A stretch of 64,000 nucleotides of DNA, from contig JAZBRS010000054.1 of NCBI GenBank assembly GCA_037176725.1, positions 10,186,001 to 10,250,000 of the forward strand, read 5' to 3'. The translations under genes and the position numbers were made by a program. Source of the stretch: Posidonia oceanica (Eukaryota; Streptophyta; Magnoliopsida; Alismatales; Posidoniaceae). Position 1 is the first letter of the stretch. The number at the start of each line of letters is the position of its first letter. Positions 1-10,990 of this stretch are shown here, in pieces. The notes beneath the pieces were generated by a model. The model did no database searches and had not been told where the DNA came from. It saw only the letters and a program-made list of their open reading frames with translations.

Positions 1-414
1 AAGGTTGGAGGGGGACACGATTGGCGAAGGGTGTGGCGGTGCCACAAGCAGAGGAGATGACATCCCAGCATGAGACATCACAGACGATCCTCGAGGCAAA
101 GGAGCAAACCGGCTAGAAAGAGGGACCAAAGCTGCGGGTGCAGAAGACACAGTGGAAGGACAAGGAAATCGACCCACAGACGGGGGAGACACCTGATAGC
201 TTGGTCCATCGGTGCCGAGAGAAAATGGGGGCAGACCTTGTGCCTCGGCATGAGGTGCCACTGGTAGAGAGAAGGCAAAAGTAGCTGGACCAGGAAGCGC
301 TCCTGGAGGAGGTGCCTGGAGAAAGGGGCGGATGCTGGCCAGAAGAAAAGGGGAAGACTGACTATCAACCCCGGAATCCGCGAAAGGCGATGAATCAAAG
401 GATGGATCCCCCAT
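1..414 (-). CDS. Partial gag N-terminus of element A
   Basis: An open frame of 138 codons starts with ATG at 414 and is still open at base 1. The product is rich in Pro, Ser, Ala and Leu and has no recognisable domain within this stretch. Tat gag proteins, including that of element B from about 14471, begin with a similar low-complexity segment before the conserved retrotransposon gag domain. Its position downstream of LTR, primer site and leader supports a gag start. The ATG choice is an inference, because no ribosome-site logic applies in plants and a further upstream start cannot be excluded. The conserved gag core would lie outside the window. Confidence 0.5.
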   Translation of the reverse strand, partial: MGDPSFDSSPFADSGVDSQSSPFLLASIRPFLQAPPPGALPGPATFAFSLPVAPHAEAQGLPPFSLGTDGPSYQVSPPSVGRFPCPSTVSSAPAALVPLSSRFAPLPRGSSVMSHAGMSSPLLVAPPHPSPIVSPSNL

Positions 415-559
415 AGCAATGGAGAGGATCCGGACAGGCAAAATAGGGAACAGGACAGTTAGAAACTATATGCAAGGATGGGGAGCTGATGTGACCCGAA
501 GACGCACAATCGAGCGCCGCTCAAGACCTAGAGAGACAAACAAAGCAATTAGATAGCTG

Positions 560-1900
560 CAAAGTTATTTAGTTGTGGCATGAATGGCACACATGCAAAT
601 AAATGCCCTAGTATGTTCTTTCTCATCATGCATGTCCTGAGTAGGCGGCGAACGGGTGGGTATGGGTTTTATTGACTCCAGGTCAAAAAAAGTAGGTCCC
701 CATTCCAAATCCTGACCAAAGCTCAGGCGGTGAACGTGTGGTGCGTTTGGAGCCTCGACCCTGCCAAAGCATGGGTTGTACCCTCGACTAACACCGACAC
801 GACTCCTGACAAGAGGGGATAGACCGACCAACTCGTGTCACACCAAAGCAATGGAACAAGCGACCGGGGCTATCCTTCTTAGACTAAATGGGTGGACCCA
901 AGGATGAGAAGATGCATGCTTTCTAAATGATCAATCATGCAATATGCTTTAGAGTGTTTTACTTGCATTTTATTTAACCAATGGGGAAAATTACAAGTTT
1001 GGCTCTAGTTGTGCTTAGGATTTAGAAGTTGGCTTTATTGTTGCTTTTAAATTAAGGCAAAGGGGAGCAAACAAGTTTCTATTATCCTAAGTATGGCAAA
1101 AAGCATAAAGGAGAAAGAAACAGGGTTGCAGCATGCAAGCTATCATAGAACAAGGCAAAACCAACACAACAAGCAAAAGTAAAAAAAAAAAACAAAGTAA
1201 TATGTGAATGTTTAATTGGTGGTATGCATGCACTCATGCAAATGAAATGCTTTCTAGCATGCTCTCTCTCACCAATCTAGTGTGTCCTAGTAGGTTGTCT
1301 ACTTTGGACTCCTACAAGTGTACGTGTCACCGACTCAGGTAGAAAGTAAGGCTCCCGTCTATACCCTGGCCAGAGCTTAGGTATAATGGGTGGTGCATTA
1401 GTGGCTTTGACCCTGCCGAAGCATAGGCTGTACCCTCTACTAGCACCGACACGACCCCTGACAATGGAGGATAGACCGACCAGCTCACCATGTGCCAAAG
1501 TAACCGAACGAGAGACCGGGACTGTCCTTCTCAGACTAATAAGTGGACTCAGGGATGAGAAGATGCATGCCCTATATGATGATTCATGCAAATGATTAAA
1601 GTTTTTTATCTTGCATGTTTTATTAACTCAAAGGGGGTGAAAGTGTGTTGATGTCTCTAGTTGCTCCTACGTTTGATTTTTACTTGCTGTTTTTAATTTA
1701 CCATTGGGGAAGCAACCAATATCTAGTTGTCCTTAGGCCTAAATCAAAAGGGGAAGAAAATCACCAAAACATGGCAAGCAAGCAACACACATCAGTACAA
1801 AAGGTGTGCTCATGGTATGTGTTGGTGTCGTGTAACATGATTAGTGAAAACAAAAGACAATCAACACAGCAAAAGGCATATACAAGCATGGCATGTGCAT
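560..1900 (-). repeat. Leader of element A, about 650-bp unit present twice
   Basis: Two related segments, about 560-1210 and 1211-1900, share ordered landmarks: a reverse-strand block around 630-850 matches one around 1280-1500, each followed by a similar G/T-rich stretch and AAGCAAGCAA-like tails. A single copy of the same block lies in the leader of element B (about 13728-14230, plus strand). The unit has short open frames but they are not conserved in phase, so I treat it as non-coding leader. Confidence 0.6.
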
Positions 1901-2179
1901 AAGTGAAGTGGCATAGCATATTTGTGTAAAATGAAGCCAATCACCAGCAAAAGGCATGGATTAACACAATAAATCAAGCAATCATGGCAAATAAATGCTA
2001 AGATAAGCAAAATGCAAGAATTAACACGATAATCAAGCAGTTATGGCAAGTAAAATGCTAAACCAAGTGAGAGAACCAAATTAAATGTGATAAATAAATA
2101 AGCAAGGCAGTTAAATGCTAAGCAGAAAGATAAGCCACACAAAAAGTGGAAAGGCGAAAACGAAAGCCGGGGTCTAGAA
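1900..2179 (-). other. Untranslated leader next to the primer site of element A
   Basis: A-rich sequence with repeated AAATGCTAA-like words and no coding potential. It lies between the duplicated leader and the primer site. Confidence 0.5.
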
Positions 2180-2197
2180 TCCCCAACGAAGTCGCCA
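2180..2197 (-). promoter_or_regulatory. Primer binding site of element A (tRNA-Arg type)
   Basis: On the minus strand the 18 bases read TGGCGACTTCGTTGGGGA, three bases after the LTR end. They match the primer site of element B except at two positions. The B site is complementary to the T-arm and acceptor 3' end of a plant tRNA-Arg (recalled, not searched). Confidence 0.8.
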
Positions 2198-2200
2198 GCC

Positions 2201-4495
2201 TGTGATTATCTCACCCTTTGGGAATCCAGACCGGCGAGGGCCGAAAGAGAGAGGTCTTCATGGATAGCGACATGAAGAAGGAAATAAAAAGATAAAGCAA
2301 AACAGAGTCGCCACCTAATCTATTCAATCAGGAGACGAGGAAAATCAAGGAAATGCAAGAAAACATGCAAATGAATGCAATACTATGCAAAATGTATGAC
2401 TCATGCCAAGGACGAGGGCAAAATGGTCATTGCGAGCCCAAAGAAAGGGTAAGGACTCCTGTTACGTGCGGGGAAGGTGTTAGGCACCTCCGACATGCCC
2501 GAGATATCGGTCTTTCTTGCCTTTTCCGCTCTTGTGTGGCGAATGTTAGCAAATGAATGCCGGTTTATGTTCGCCCTAAGGCGGTATGCGACATGCAATT
2601 ATAAACCATGCGATGCTAAGCAAACCTTGTTAAAGTGATTAAATGAGGTAAAAAAGACATGATATAGTGACAAATAAACAGGAAAAGCAAGGTTAAGGTA
2701 AAGCAAGGTAAGCAAACAAGCATGCATGGTGAAGAGGAAGGGGCTCTGTCCACTGTTGGCTCTCAGATCCAGGTCGCCACTGCGTCTAGTGACACCACAA
2801 GTCGCCGTCTTCAGAAGCGTCGACACTGTCGCCCCACACAGAGGCGGTAGAGAGGTCGCCCACTAAAGAGGCGTCTGGCTTAGTCGCCGCATGCACAGGC
2901 GGCCCAACCCGTTCCAAACAGGGACAATCATTGCCCAAAAAACACTAGGAAACTAGGTCGAAAAACAAAACTAAAGATATGGAAATAAAGAGGACACATT
3001 CAGGAACAGAATCATATGAAAACATTGGAAAATAACAACCCAGGTCGTGAGATACACTGGCCCAAAGTCAGCCTAGGAACCAACTGGAAAACCAGTTGAG
3101 TCGCCGCTATAGGCGGCAGCAGAACTGGTAGCTCAGGCAGTCCGAACAGCGGACCTTGGCACTAATTCCCGTGCCAAGGGTGATGCAGAATAGGAAACTA
3201 AATATGTAGAGTTAAAGAGTGCACATCCATGAGTAAAAACATCTATTAAGTAAGAAAAATGGTGGTCGGAGCTGAGAGATATCCCTGCCCAAAGTCCAAC
3301 CGAGGAACTGCTCGAAAACCAGTCGAGTCGCCTCTAGAAGGGGCGACTGACCTGGCAGTTCCTTTGCCGGCCTTTGGCGGCCAATTCCCCCTCATCGGTG
3401 GTGCTAAAAAATCGTGTGAGGTTCGGGGAAGCACGACAGCATTCCCACGAACACAACCACACTCTCAGTGTGGGAAATGGTTAGGTGGATTGCTCCACCC
3501 ATCGCCTCCCCATTCGGCCGCCGAAGTTGATGGGTTCCGGCCATTTGGGTGGCCGGCGAGTCCAAGAACTGACCTGGGAAGCCTCGTGGAGGTGAGGGGG
3601 TTAAGTGAGGAAGAAAAACAAAGAGAAAAGGGGGGCCAGAGGTCCCCCTCCACCTCGACCGTCGGCCGTCGGAGACCCACTCCGTGTCACAGGCGAACGA
3701 CACGAAAACAAAGACGAAACCGCAAAATAGAACTTGGAAAAAACACACACATATGCCACAAACTACTCTACGCTAAAGGGGGAGAGAACCCACCTGGAGA
3801 GTCGTTGGAGTTTTGGCTCGAAGTTCGTCGGCGTTGAGGAAGACGACCGAAGGCAAGCTCGAACGGTGGCAGAGGCTTAGGAAAAACTCAGGGATCGCTC
3901 GGGAACACTCACAGGGATGCTCTGGAGGTGTGAGGTTGCTCGAAGGCTCTGAAAAATGGGCGCGGAGGTCGTGTGGTGGTTTGAATTCAAGTTGGGGGTG
4001 GAGGTTTTGTCCTGGCGCGTCTATGGGTGGTCGGACGGTGGCAGGTCGAGGAGGAGACAGGTAGTAACTCTTGGCAAGGTGGCAGGCTGGCAGGGACGCG
4101 AAAGTCGTCCAGAGGTGACGGGTAGAGACAGCAAACGTGGCCTTGTGCCTGGCAAGTTTGAACCACGTGTGGAAGAGGAGAGTTGCAGAAAGTCGCCTTT
4201 GTGAAGGGCGACCAACCCTGTCGCCACTGGCAAGGGCGACAACCCCTAGTCGCCTCTGCATGTGGCGACCAAGGGTCTCCATCTCCATCAGGGCTTGCTG
4301 TAGGTCTGCGTGGGCTCTTGGTGGGCTTGAATTTTTATGTAAATGGGCTTCGGTGTTTTTTGAGGATTTTGGGTTAATTTTGAAGGATTTTGGTGGGGTT
4401 TAAATGGGTTTGAGTTCTGGGTCTGCCATGCCAAGATCCGAGCTTGCTTCCGGAGAGATCTACCAACGTCTGACTGTCAAAATGGGGTGTCAACA
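2201..4495 (-). repeat. 5' LTR of element A (2.3 kb)
   Basis: On the minus strand the LTR starts TGTTGACACCCCATTTTGAC at 4495 and ends ATCACA at 2201, just before the primer site. Its first about 22 bases match the LTR start of element B, and a block near its 3' end is also shared, but the middle differs in sequence and length (2.3 versus 6.15 kb). It includes several runs of the words GTCGCC and GGCGAC. Long open frames in it are low-complexity shadows. Confidence 0.8.
2400..2530 (-). promoter_or_regulatory. Conserved LTR block shared by elements A and B
   Basis: Reverse complement of this segment matches 12780-12900 almost base for base around a core reading CCTAACACCTTCCCCGCACG. It lies about 200-330 bp upstream of the LTR end in A and 250-370 bp upstream in B. 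A similar CTAACACCTTCCC motif is known in LTRs of Tat/Ogre elements. It may cover the R region or polyadenylation signals, but that is inference. Confidence 0.65.
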
Positions 4496-5025
4496 GTTCC
4501 CAAACATTATTTCTTTTAAATTAATTTAACTCTTCATTCATAACAATCATCCAATATTCATCATTGCAAGCCTCATTAACATTTTTTGGCTCAGTAGATG
4601 AAATGAATGCATAAGTGGCACATTCGTGATCCAATTTGGATCTGGTTAATATTCCCTTGGAAATATCTCCAATGATTTGTTCCATAGGGTGATCATGAAC
4701 AAATTGCCAGTTAGACGTATTGATATCAGTTTCTTCTAATTTAGGTGTGTTTTCATTATTTTCAGGATTAGTTACTTGATCATTATTTACTTCATTTTCA
4801 AGATTTATAATTTTAATCCTATTTTCATCAAAGTTTACATGCATTGATTCTTCTATAATAAGTGTTCTTTTGTTATATATTCTGTATGCCCTGCTTCTAG
4901 AGGAATATTCAATAAATATTCCTTCAATAGATTTGGAATCAAATATGTCCAAATTATCTTTAGTGTTCAAAATAAAGCATTTGCAACCAAAAACTTTGAA
5001 ATATGAAATAGTTGGGGTTTTGCAA
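4496..5025 (-). pseudogene. Copia integrase C-terminus and linker before reverse transcriptase
   Basis: After the stop near 5026 the frame resumes with ISYFKVFGCKCF, the conserved copia segment after the integrase core. It goes on through an Asn/Glu-rich linker and reaches EACNDEYWMIVMNEELN, which in this lineage lies just before reverse transcriptase. The fragment ends at the LTR of element A, so reverse transcriptase is absent. Confidence 0.75.
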
Positions 5026-5027
5026 CA

Positions 5028-5522
5028 CTAAAGTTTAAAAGGAGTTTTATCTAAAGTAGGTCTAAGTAAAACTCTATTTAAAATATTGCAAGCTGTATTG
5101 ACAGCTTCGGCCCAGAAATGCTTAGGTAAATTGTTTTCACAAAGCATAGTCCTAGTCATTTCTTGTAATGTTCTATTTTTCCTTTCAACAACTCCATTTT
5201 GTTGTGGAGTCCTAGGAAAAGAAAAATTATGTTGAAAACCATTTTCTACACAAAAACTTTTGAAAACCTCATCTTCAAATTCTCCTCCATGGTCACTTCT
5301 TATTTTAATAATACTTAACCCCTTTTCATTTTGAACCATTTTGTAAAACTTTTGAAATTCAGAAAACACATCATTTTTATTTGTCAAAAATAATACCCAT
5401 GTAAATCTCGAAAAATCGTCTACTAAAACAAAAGTATATCTTTTACCTCCTAGACTTAAGGTTCTACTAGATCCAAATAAATCGATATGAACTAGTTCCA
5501 AAGGTTTAGAAGTAGAAATCAT
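5028..5522 (-). pseudogene. Copia integrase core fragment
   Basis: The 164-codon frame carries the DDE catalytic set: Asp in HIDLFG, Asp in RSDHGGEF and Glu in QNGVVERKNR, with the spacing expected of an rve domain. Integrase inserts the cDNA into the chromosome. All three acidic residues are intact, but a stop at the end of the frame (near 5026) separates it from the downstream linker, and a frameshift separates it from the upstream HHCC half. The copy is therefore not functional. Confidence 0.85.
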
Positions 5523-5839
5523 TTCTTTAGTTTTGAAGGAAGATTTATTTTGTTTTCCATATTGGCATGCATCACATAATCTATCATTTTTGAAATTGAT
5601 TTTTGCGAACCATGAATAAAATCACTTTTGGATAATTTAGATAATTGTCTCATATTGGCATGACCAAGTCTTCTATGCCATAGCCAAGCATCATCATTTG
5701 TAGAAGCTACACACGATATTATTTTATTTGTTTTATAGGATACTTTAATTTTATATACATTATGTTTTCTATTTCCAGTAAATATTATTTTGTTTGTGGT
5801 TGATTCAAAGATTGTGCATTCTTTCTTATCAAATAACAC
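5519..5839 (-). pseudogene. Copia GAG-pre-integrase domain fragment
   Basis: The segment holds WLWHRRLGHANMRQL, the histidine part of the zinc-binding HHCC domain in front of copia integrase. A frameshift near 5600 moves the Cys half (D-A-C-Q-like) into the frame of the integrase core that follows. Confidence 0.75.
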
Positions 5840-5860
5840 TTTATAACGAATATCACATAA

Positions 5861-6088
5861 TTAACTAATGCTAATTAAATTATGTTTTAAACCATCAACT
5901 AATAACACATTTTTAATAGAAGGGTTGTCAGGATTACCTACATTTTCTATCCCGACAATTGTCCCTTTAGCATTATCTCCGAATGTGATTGTTCCTTCGT
6001 CTTTGAACTTAAGAGTGTTCAGGAGATTATGATCTCTAGTCATGTGACGAGAACAACTACTATCCAAAATCCACTTTGAGTTCATCAT
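5861..6088 (-). pseudogene. Copia aspartic protease fragment
   Basis: The frame reads WILDSSCSRHMT, where copia proteases usually have WILDSGCSRHMT, so the catalytic Asp is present but the Gly of the D-S-G triad is replaced by Ser. The rest matches the family around the flap and the LKHNLISIS end that joins to the GAG-pre-integrase segment. The protease normally cuts the gag-pol polyprotein. The frame stops at 5861, so it cannot be expressed as part of a full polyprotein. Confidence 0.75.
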
Positions 6089-6200
6089 GTTCCTACATTA
6101 GAGAACAATAAAGTTTTAGGTACCCACATTTTGGTAGGACGGATTCTACTACAGCTAAATCTATCTCTTTGAACCAATTTGGATGGATTTGGTTTCTTTA

Positions 6201-6998
6201 CTACAAAAATGTATTTCTCCTGCATAGTTTCTCTAATAAATCCATTTTTATATGGTTATCCTTAAAAGAGGAATAACCAATACCTTGTTTGTACATTGAA
6301 GGTCTTTGACTAGATAATAATAAATCTAGATTTTGTTTTCCCTTTGTAAATTTTACAACAGTGTTAAAAAGATCATTACTCTTATCTTTTAAAATTTTTA
6401 TATCTTTTTCTAAGTTTGAAATTTTAAATCTCATATGTTTTAGATCCATGTTTAATTCTGTGTTCTTGAGACTTAGATCTTCATTTTCAAACATTAATTT
6501 TTCTCCTTCATTTATAAGTGTGTCATTTTTCTTTACTAAATCTTCATTTTGTTAATTTAGAAGTTTTGATAATGATTTTAGAGTTTTATATTTTTCATAT
6601 AAATAATTAAAAGCATCTAACAGTTCTTCCATATCATCACTTTGGGAGCTTTCTTCTTGTGCCATGAAGCACATATTTGCTCTTTCAATATCAGAGAATA
6701 ATTCTTCATCAGATGAAAAGTCAATCTCATCCCAAGTGGCTTGAAGAGCCATTTTCTAGGTCTTCTATTTTCTTTTCTAAAATTTTTCATTTTGAGCAAT
6801 GGACAATCTCTCTTGAGATGTTTAGGTTTGTTACAATAAAAGCATAGGGATACATCTTCTTGCTCATTAAATTTTCCTTTCTTTGGAAACTTCTTGTTTC
6901 TTATGAATCTTTTAAATCTTCTTGTAAGGAGGGCGATCTCCTCATCATCTTCTTTTTCTATTTCTGAGTTGGTAGTTGTTTTAAGTGCAATTATCTTT
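6201..6998 (-). pseudogene. Copia gag C-terminal half, zinc knuckle and coiled region
   Basis: The right-hand part encodes a basic segment followed by the CCHC knuckle CFYCNKPKHLKRDC, about residues 57-70 of that frame. After a frameshift near 6750 comes ALQATWDEIDFSSDEE, an acidic stretch typical of SIRE gag, then a Lys/Asn/Glu-rich coiled segment (6201-6494) with a stop at 6552. In this lineage gag packages the RNA, and the knuckle binds nucleic acid. The N-terminal gag core is missing because element B begins at 6999. Confidence 0.7.
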
Positions 6999-9900
6999 TG
7001 TTGATATCCCATTTTGATAGGCTTGAATCAGTTGGAATTCTCTGGTGACTTCTGGATCCAAACCTAAGTCAAAACTACACTCCTTTTCATCCTATCCTTC
7101 AAAACAAGCCTAAACTTGACCTAAGTTTACACCCCTTTCCCTAACCCAAAACTTACCCAAAAACCAAAGGAAAACCCACCATTCCCAACTTAGCAAACCT
7201 ACCCAAACAGCTAGAAATTCTTAACCCAAAACCACTCCCAAAAATCCTAAAAAACCGAGGTAAAACTACCCTTTTTCTACACCTCAAAACCCTTCCAAAA
7301 CTTTCCCAAAACCAAACCAAAACTCTAGGACCAACACTAGAGACTCTAGGCTACACACCCACCAAAATTTACCCCTTTTCAAAACCTCTAAGCCCTCCAT
7401 TTACCCAAATTATCCTTTTCTCTCTCTTAGATTATTCTTTTCTCTCTCCTCTCTCTCTCCTGATTATCCTCCTTCTTTTCACCCCCTTCTCTCCCTTTTT
7501 CTTGCCTGGCTATGGGCCCCCTTGTGCTTCTATCTCTTCTCAATCTTATTCCTATTTTTATCTTATTTTTAGCATTTTCTTTGATTTTCAAAAAATTGTT
7601 TTCTTTCAGCTCCTCTCTTTCCTATTTATTCCTCCATTTCTCCCTTTTCCTCTTCCTTCTAATTTCATTTTCTTTTCTCTTACTAAATCCCTAAAAACCC
7701 TTAAAAACCTTCAAAACTTTGAAACAAAAGGAAAACAAACCAAAACCCCAAGAAAAATGATTAAAAACATTAAACAAACAATTAAAAAACCAAAGCCTAA
7801 CTAAATCTAACTAAAGCCAAAAACCAAGAATGCAAGCTAAAAAATGCAAAACAAACAAAAAGAAAATACTGTAAAATCAAGGAAAAAATCAAAATGTAAA
7901 CAAAACAGGTAAAAGTAAAATTCTATTAAAAACAACCAAGAAAACAAATCCTAAAAGAGAGAAAACACTTAAGAGATACTAAGGTTAGTAATTAAAGAAA
8001 AAGCTTAAACTTAACAACTCTAAAAAGAACAATTCAAAAACTTAATTAAAAATAAAAAAACAAACAATCAAAATTTAAAAACACTTAACTAAAAACTTAA
8101 CAAGAAGACCTAACAAAAAAATATATATATTAAAAGAACTTAACAAACAAAAATAAAAAAAACAAATCAAAGAAGACTTAAGAAAGAAAGACTAAAATCC
8201 AAAAATCTAAAACCCACTCTAATTAATTTAAAAACAAACTTTAAAAAATCCTAATTAACATCCCAAGTACTTAACAAGAAAAACATAATTAAAAAACAAC
8301 TTAAAAGACTTAACAAACATTTAATCAAAATCAAAAACAAATCAAAATAAACAAAACCCTAATCAAAACTAAAATCCCTTTAAACCAAATTAACTAACCA
8401 AAAACAATCATTAAAGACTTAATCAAAGTCTTAACTTAAAACACAATCACTCTAAAAGCCTTTTCTATTTTTATTTTATTTTATTTTATTTTTATCTAAT
8501 TTATTTCTCTCCTTTCTCTTCCTCCTTCCCTTTCTTCCTTTCTTTCTATTCTTTCCTTTCTTTTCTTTCTGGCCCAGTCCGGCCCGTCTCCCCTCCTTCC
8601 TTCTTTTCTTTCTTTCTTTTTTCTTTTCTTTCGCACAGCCCGGCCCATGACCGCTCCTTCTCCTCTTCCACCCTTCTTCTTCCTCTTCTTCTTCTGTTTT
8701 CTCCCGCGCCGGCTCTCTCTCTCTCGTCTTCAAATTTCAATTCTCATCTCCCTCCCGATCACCTCAGCTTCCAGCTCATCTCCGTCCTCTCTCCTGTCTC
8801 AGCGGACTTCCGGGGCATTAATTGCCGTCACCTCCGGTCGTCCTCACTCCTGCCAGCTGCTGCTCCCGCCGGTGGCAATTCAAATCCACCGCGTGCCTCG
8901 CTCGATCTTCCAGCTGCATAAAGCCTCGCACCTTCACCTCCTCTTCTGCCTTTTGTCATCCAGAGAGAATGAAAGGAATCTAGAGAATTCCTAGCACCCA
9001 AATCCCTTCCTCCTTCCACTGCAAGAACCAGCTCTTCTCCCTCTTCCTTCCCGACCACACCAGCACCCGTTCCAGGCCACAAACCACTCAGCATTCCTCC
9101 CCCAATCTCACCCAGACAACCACCACCTCAGCCCTCCATTCCTCACCCAATTCCGCCTAGCATTTCCCCCCCGAACACTCTGAAACCATAACAGCAACCC
9201 AACTTCTTCCTCTAAAAAATTCCCAACTCCACAGCTCACCAAATCCACCCAAACTCCAGCATCCTACTCCCCAAAACACCACCATCTCAGACCACCTGAG
9301 CCCCAGCCTTCTCCCCCTTCACAGACCGAACCTTCCACAACAAACACCTACGACCAACTCTGCCCAAAAATCAACCCAGCAGCCATCTTCCTCTCCAGTC
9401 CACCACGACCCAATTCAACCATCCAGAAACACTCACCAGACCTCCTGAAGCTCACTAGAACCCTCCAACTGGTCTGAGGGGCGGTACATCACCACCCCCA
9501 CCTCCTGCTGCCTTCTGTGAACCCACAGAAGTGAACCTCCGCGTCGGTCTGCAGAAGCTGCTTCTGATCATCCAGTAAGCTCCGGAGCACTCCACTGAAG
9601 AGATCCAGACGCTCCCGAGCCGTCGACAGCGCCTGCAACCACCGGACGACCACCGCCGGCAAGCTCTGAATCACCTGACGTCGGGGGGACTTCTCAGCCA
9701 CGGAAACAGGTACTGCTTCTTCCCTTTAGGTTAGTTTTCGTTCCAGCATGCTTTTCCGGCCTTTAGTTTTAAGTTTCGCCCCCTCCTGCTCCGAGTCGTC
9801 GTCGCCGATGACTCCTTCTTCTCCGGCGAGCTCTGAGCTCGGATCGCCGCTCCAGCTGCAGAACGCCTCGCCGACCATCCCCCGAGAACCGCTTGACCTG

Positions 9901-10602
9901 CAGGAGCACTCCGGTGGCCTCAGAATGCCACGACGTCGCCGTTCCCGTCTGCGCTACCTCCGGACAGCTCTGCAGTGCTCCGACGCCATCTCCGGTCATC
10001 TCCAGACCACGTCATTGCTCCCCGACACAGCCCAGACCTCCGCCGAGCTCCGGGGAGCATCGCCGCCGCATCCGCGCCTCACCAGCCTCCCTCCTCCGCT
10101 TGCGATGGCCACTGGTAGCCATCTGCTACAGTGGTCGCCGCTGCTAATGTCACTGTAGCTTTATTTTTCTTTACCTTGCTTTTTTGTTATAAAATTGCAT
10201 ATCTGTCTTGCTTTCTTGTCTTATTGCTCTCCAGTCCTGCCTCTGTTTATCATTCATTTAAATTTGAATTAAAATCTTATGATATTGCATGAAAAACATA
10301 AAAAAATCAGTTAATTGCATGTTAGTCCTTCTACAGTGTTTCTCTTCTGTGTTATTCTTAAGTTCCGGCCCCCCAGTTCTTTATTATTGCATGTTAGTCC
10401 TCCAGTTAATAACCTGATTTAATGCTTGTATTTTACCTTAGAAAATTGCATTTCCAGTCCCTGTGGTTTTCCCTATTTGCAGTTTAGTCCTCTGACCTGT
10501 TAACTTAGGTATTTATTTTTCAATTTTCCTTACTGCATTGCATCATTTCCCTCATACTTCCTAATTTCTGCACATAGGTCCTTCATCATGCACAACATAC
10601 AT

Positions 10603-10990
10603 TTAAATGCATATTTTGCTTATAAAATTGCATTTTTGACCCTACATGATTTGAAAATTGCATATAGGTTCTCTGCCTGTCATTTAAATGCACATTTTGC
10701 TTATAAAATTGCATTTTTGACCCTACATGATTTGAAAATTGCATATAGGTCCTCTGCCTGTCATTTAAATGCATATTTTGCTTATAAAATTGCATTTTTG
10801 ACCCTGCATGCTTTGAAAATTGCATATAAGTCCTCTACCTGTCATTTAAATGCATATTTTGCTTATAAAATTGCATTTTTGACCCTACATGTTTTGAAAA
10901 TTGCACATAAGTCCTCTGCATGCTTATAAAAATCATTTAAATGCATATTTTGCTTATAAAATTGCATTTTAGACCCTGCATATTTGAAAA
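10603..10990 (+). repeat. 81-bp tandem repeat in 5' LTR of element B
   Basis: Five copies. The phrase CATATTTTGCTTATAAAATT recurs from about 10609, 10690, 10771, 10852 and 10943, giving periods of 81, 81, 81 and 91 bp. Each unit carries a TATA-like TTATAAAA followed by TGCATTTTTGACCC. The same array occurs in the 3' LTR. Confidence 0.85.

Larger units (their letters stand above)
1..4495 (-). mobile_element. Tat/Ogre-type Ty3/gypsy element A, 5' part
   Basis: Read on the minus strand, this is the 5' end of an LTR retrotransposon: an LTR (4495 down to 2201), a primer site matching the 3' end of plant tRNA-Arg (2197 down to 2180), a long leader, and the start of a proline/serine-rich gag frame that runs off the window. 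The LTR begins TGTTGACACCCC, like element B, and the leader resembles the leader of B at about 13.7-14.2 kb. The tRNA-Arg primer, long leader and shared LTR block fit the Tat/Ogre lineage. Pol and the 3' LTR lie outside the window. The 5' LTR abuts the copia fragment at 4496. Confidence 0.8.
4496..6998 (-). mobile_element. Ty1/copia fragment, SIRE/Maximus-like
   Basis: Minus-strand copia internal region in the order gag zinc knuckle, Asp/Glu-rich linker, coiled-coil region, protease, GAG-pre-integrase, integrase, and the linker toward reverse transcriptase. It is cut at both ends by Tat LTRs (A at 4495, B at 6999), so the start of gag and the whole reverse transcriptase are missing. Frames are broken by stops and shifts. 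The long gag with a coiled region and the ALQATW motif after the knuckle fit the SIRE/Maximus lineage. The LTR at 33468-34405, on the same strand, could be its 5' LTR, separated from it by element B. Confidence 0.8.

Noticed and set aside
3404..3748. Minus-strand Phe/Val-rich frame
   Set aside because: Within LTR A, no domain, not kept in other Tat LTRs seen here.
3259..3837. 192-codon plus-strand open frame
   Set aside because: Lies antisense in the LTR of element A, with biased composition and no domain. A frame shadow of GC-rich LTR sequence.
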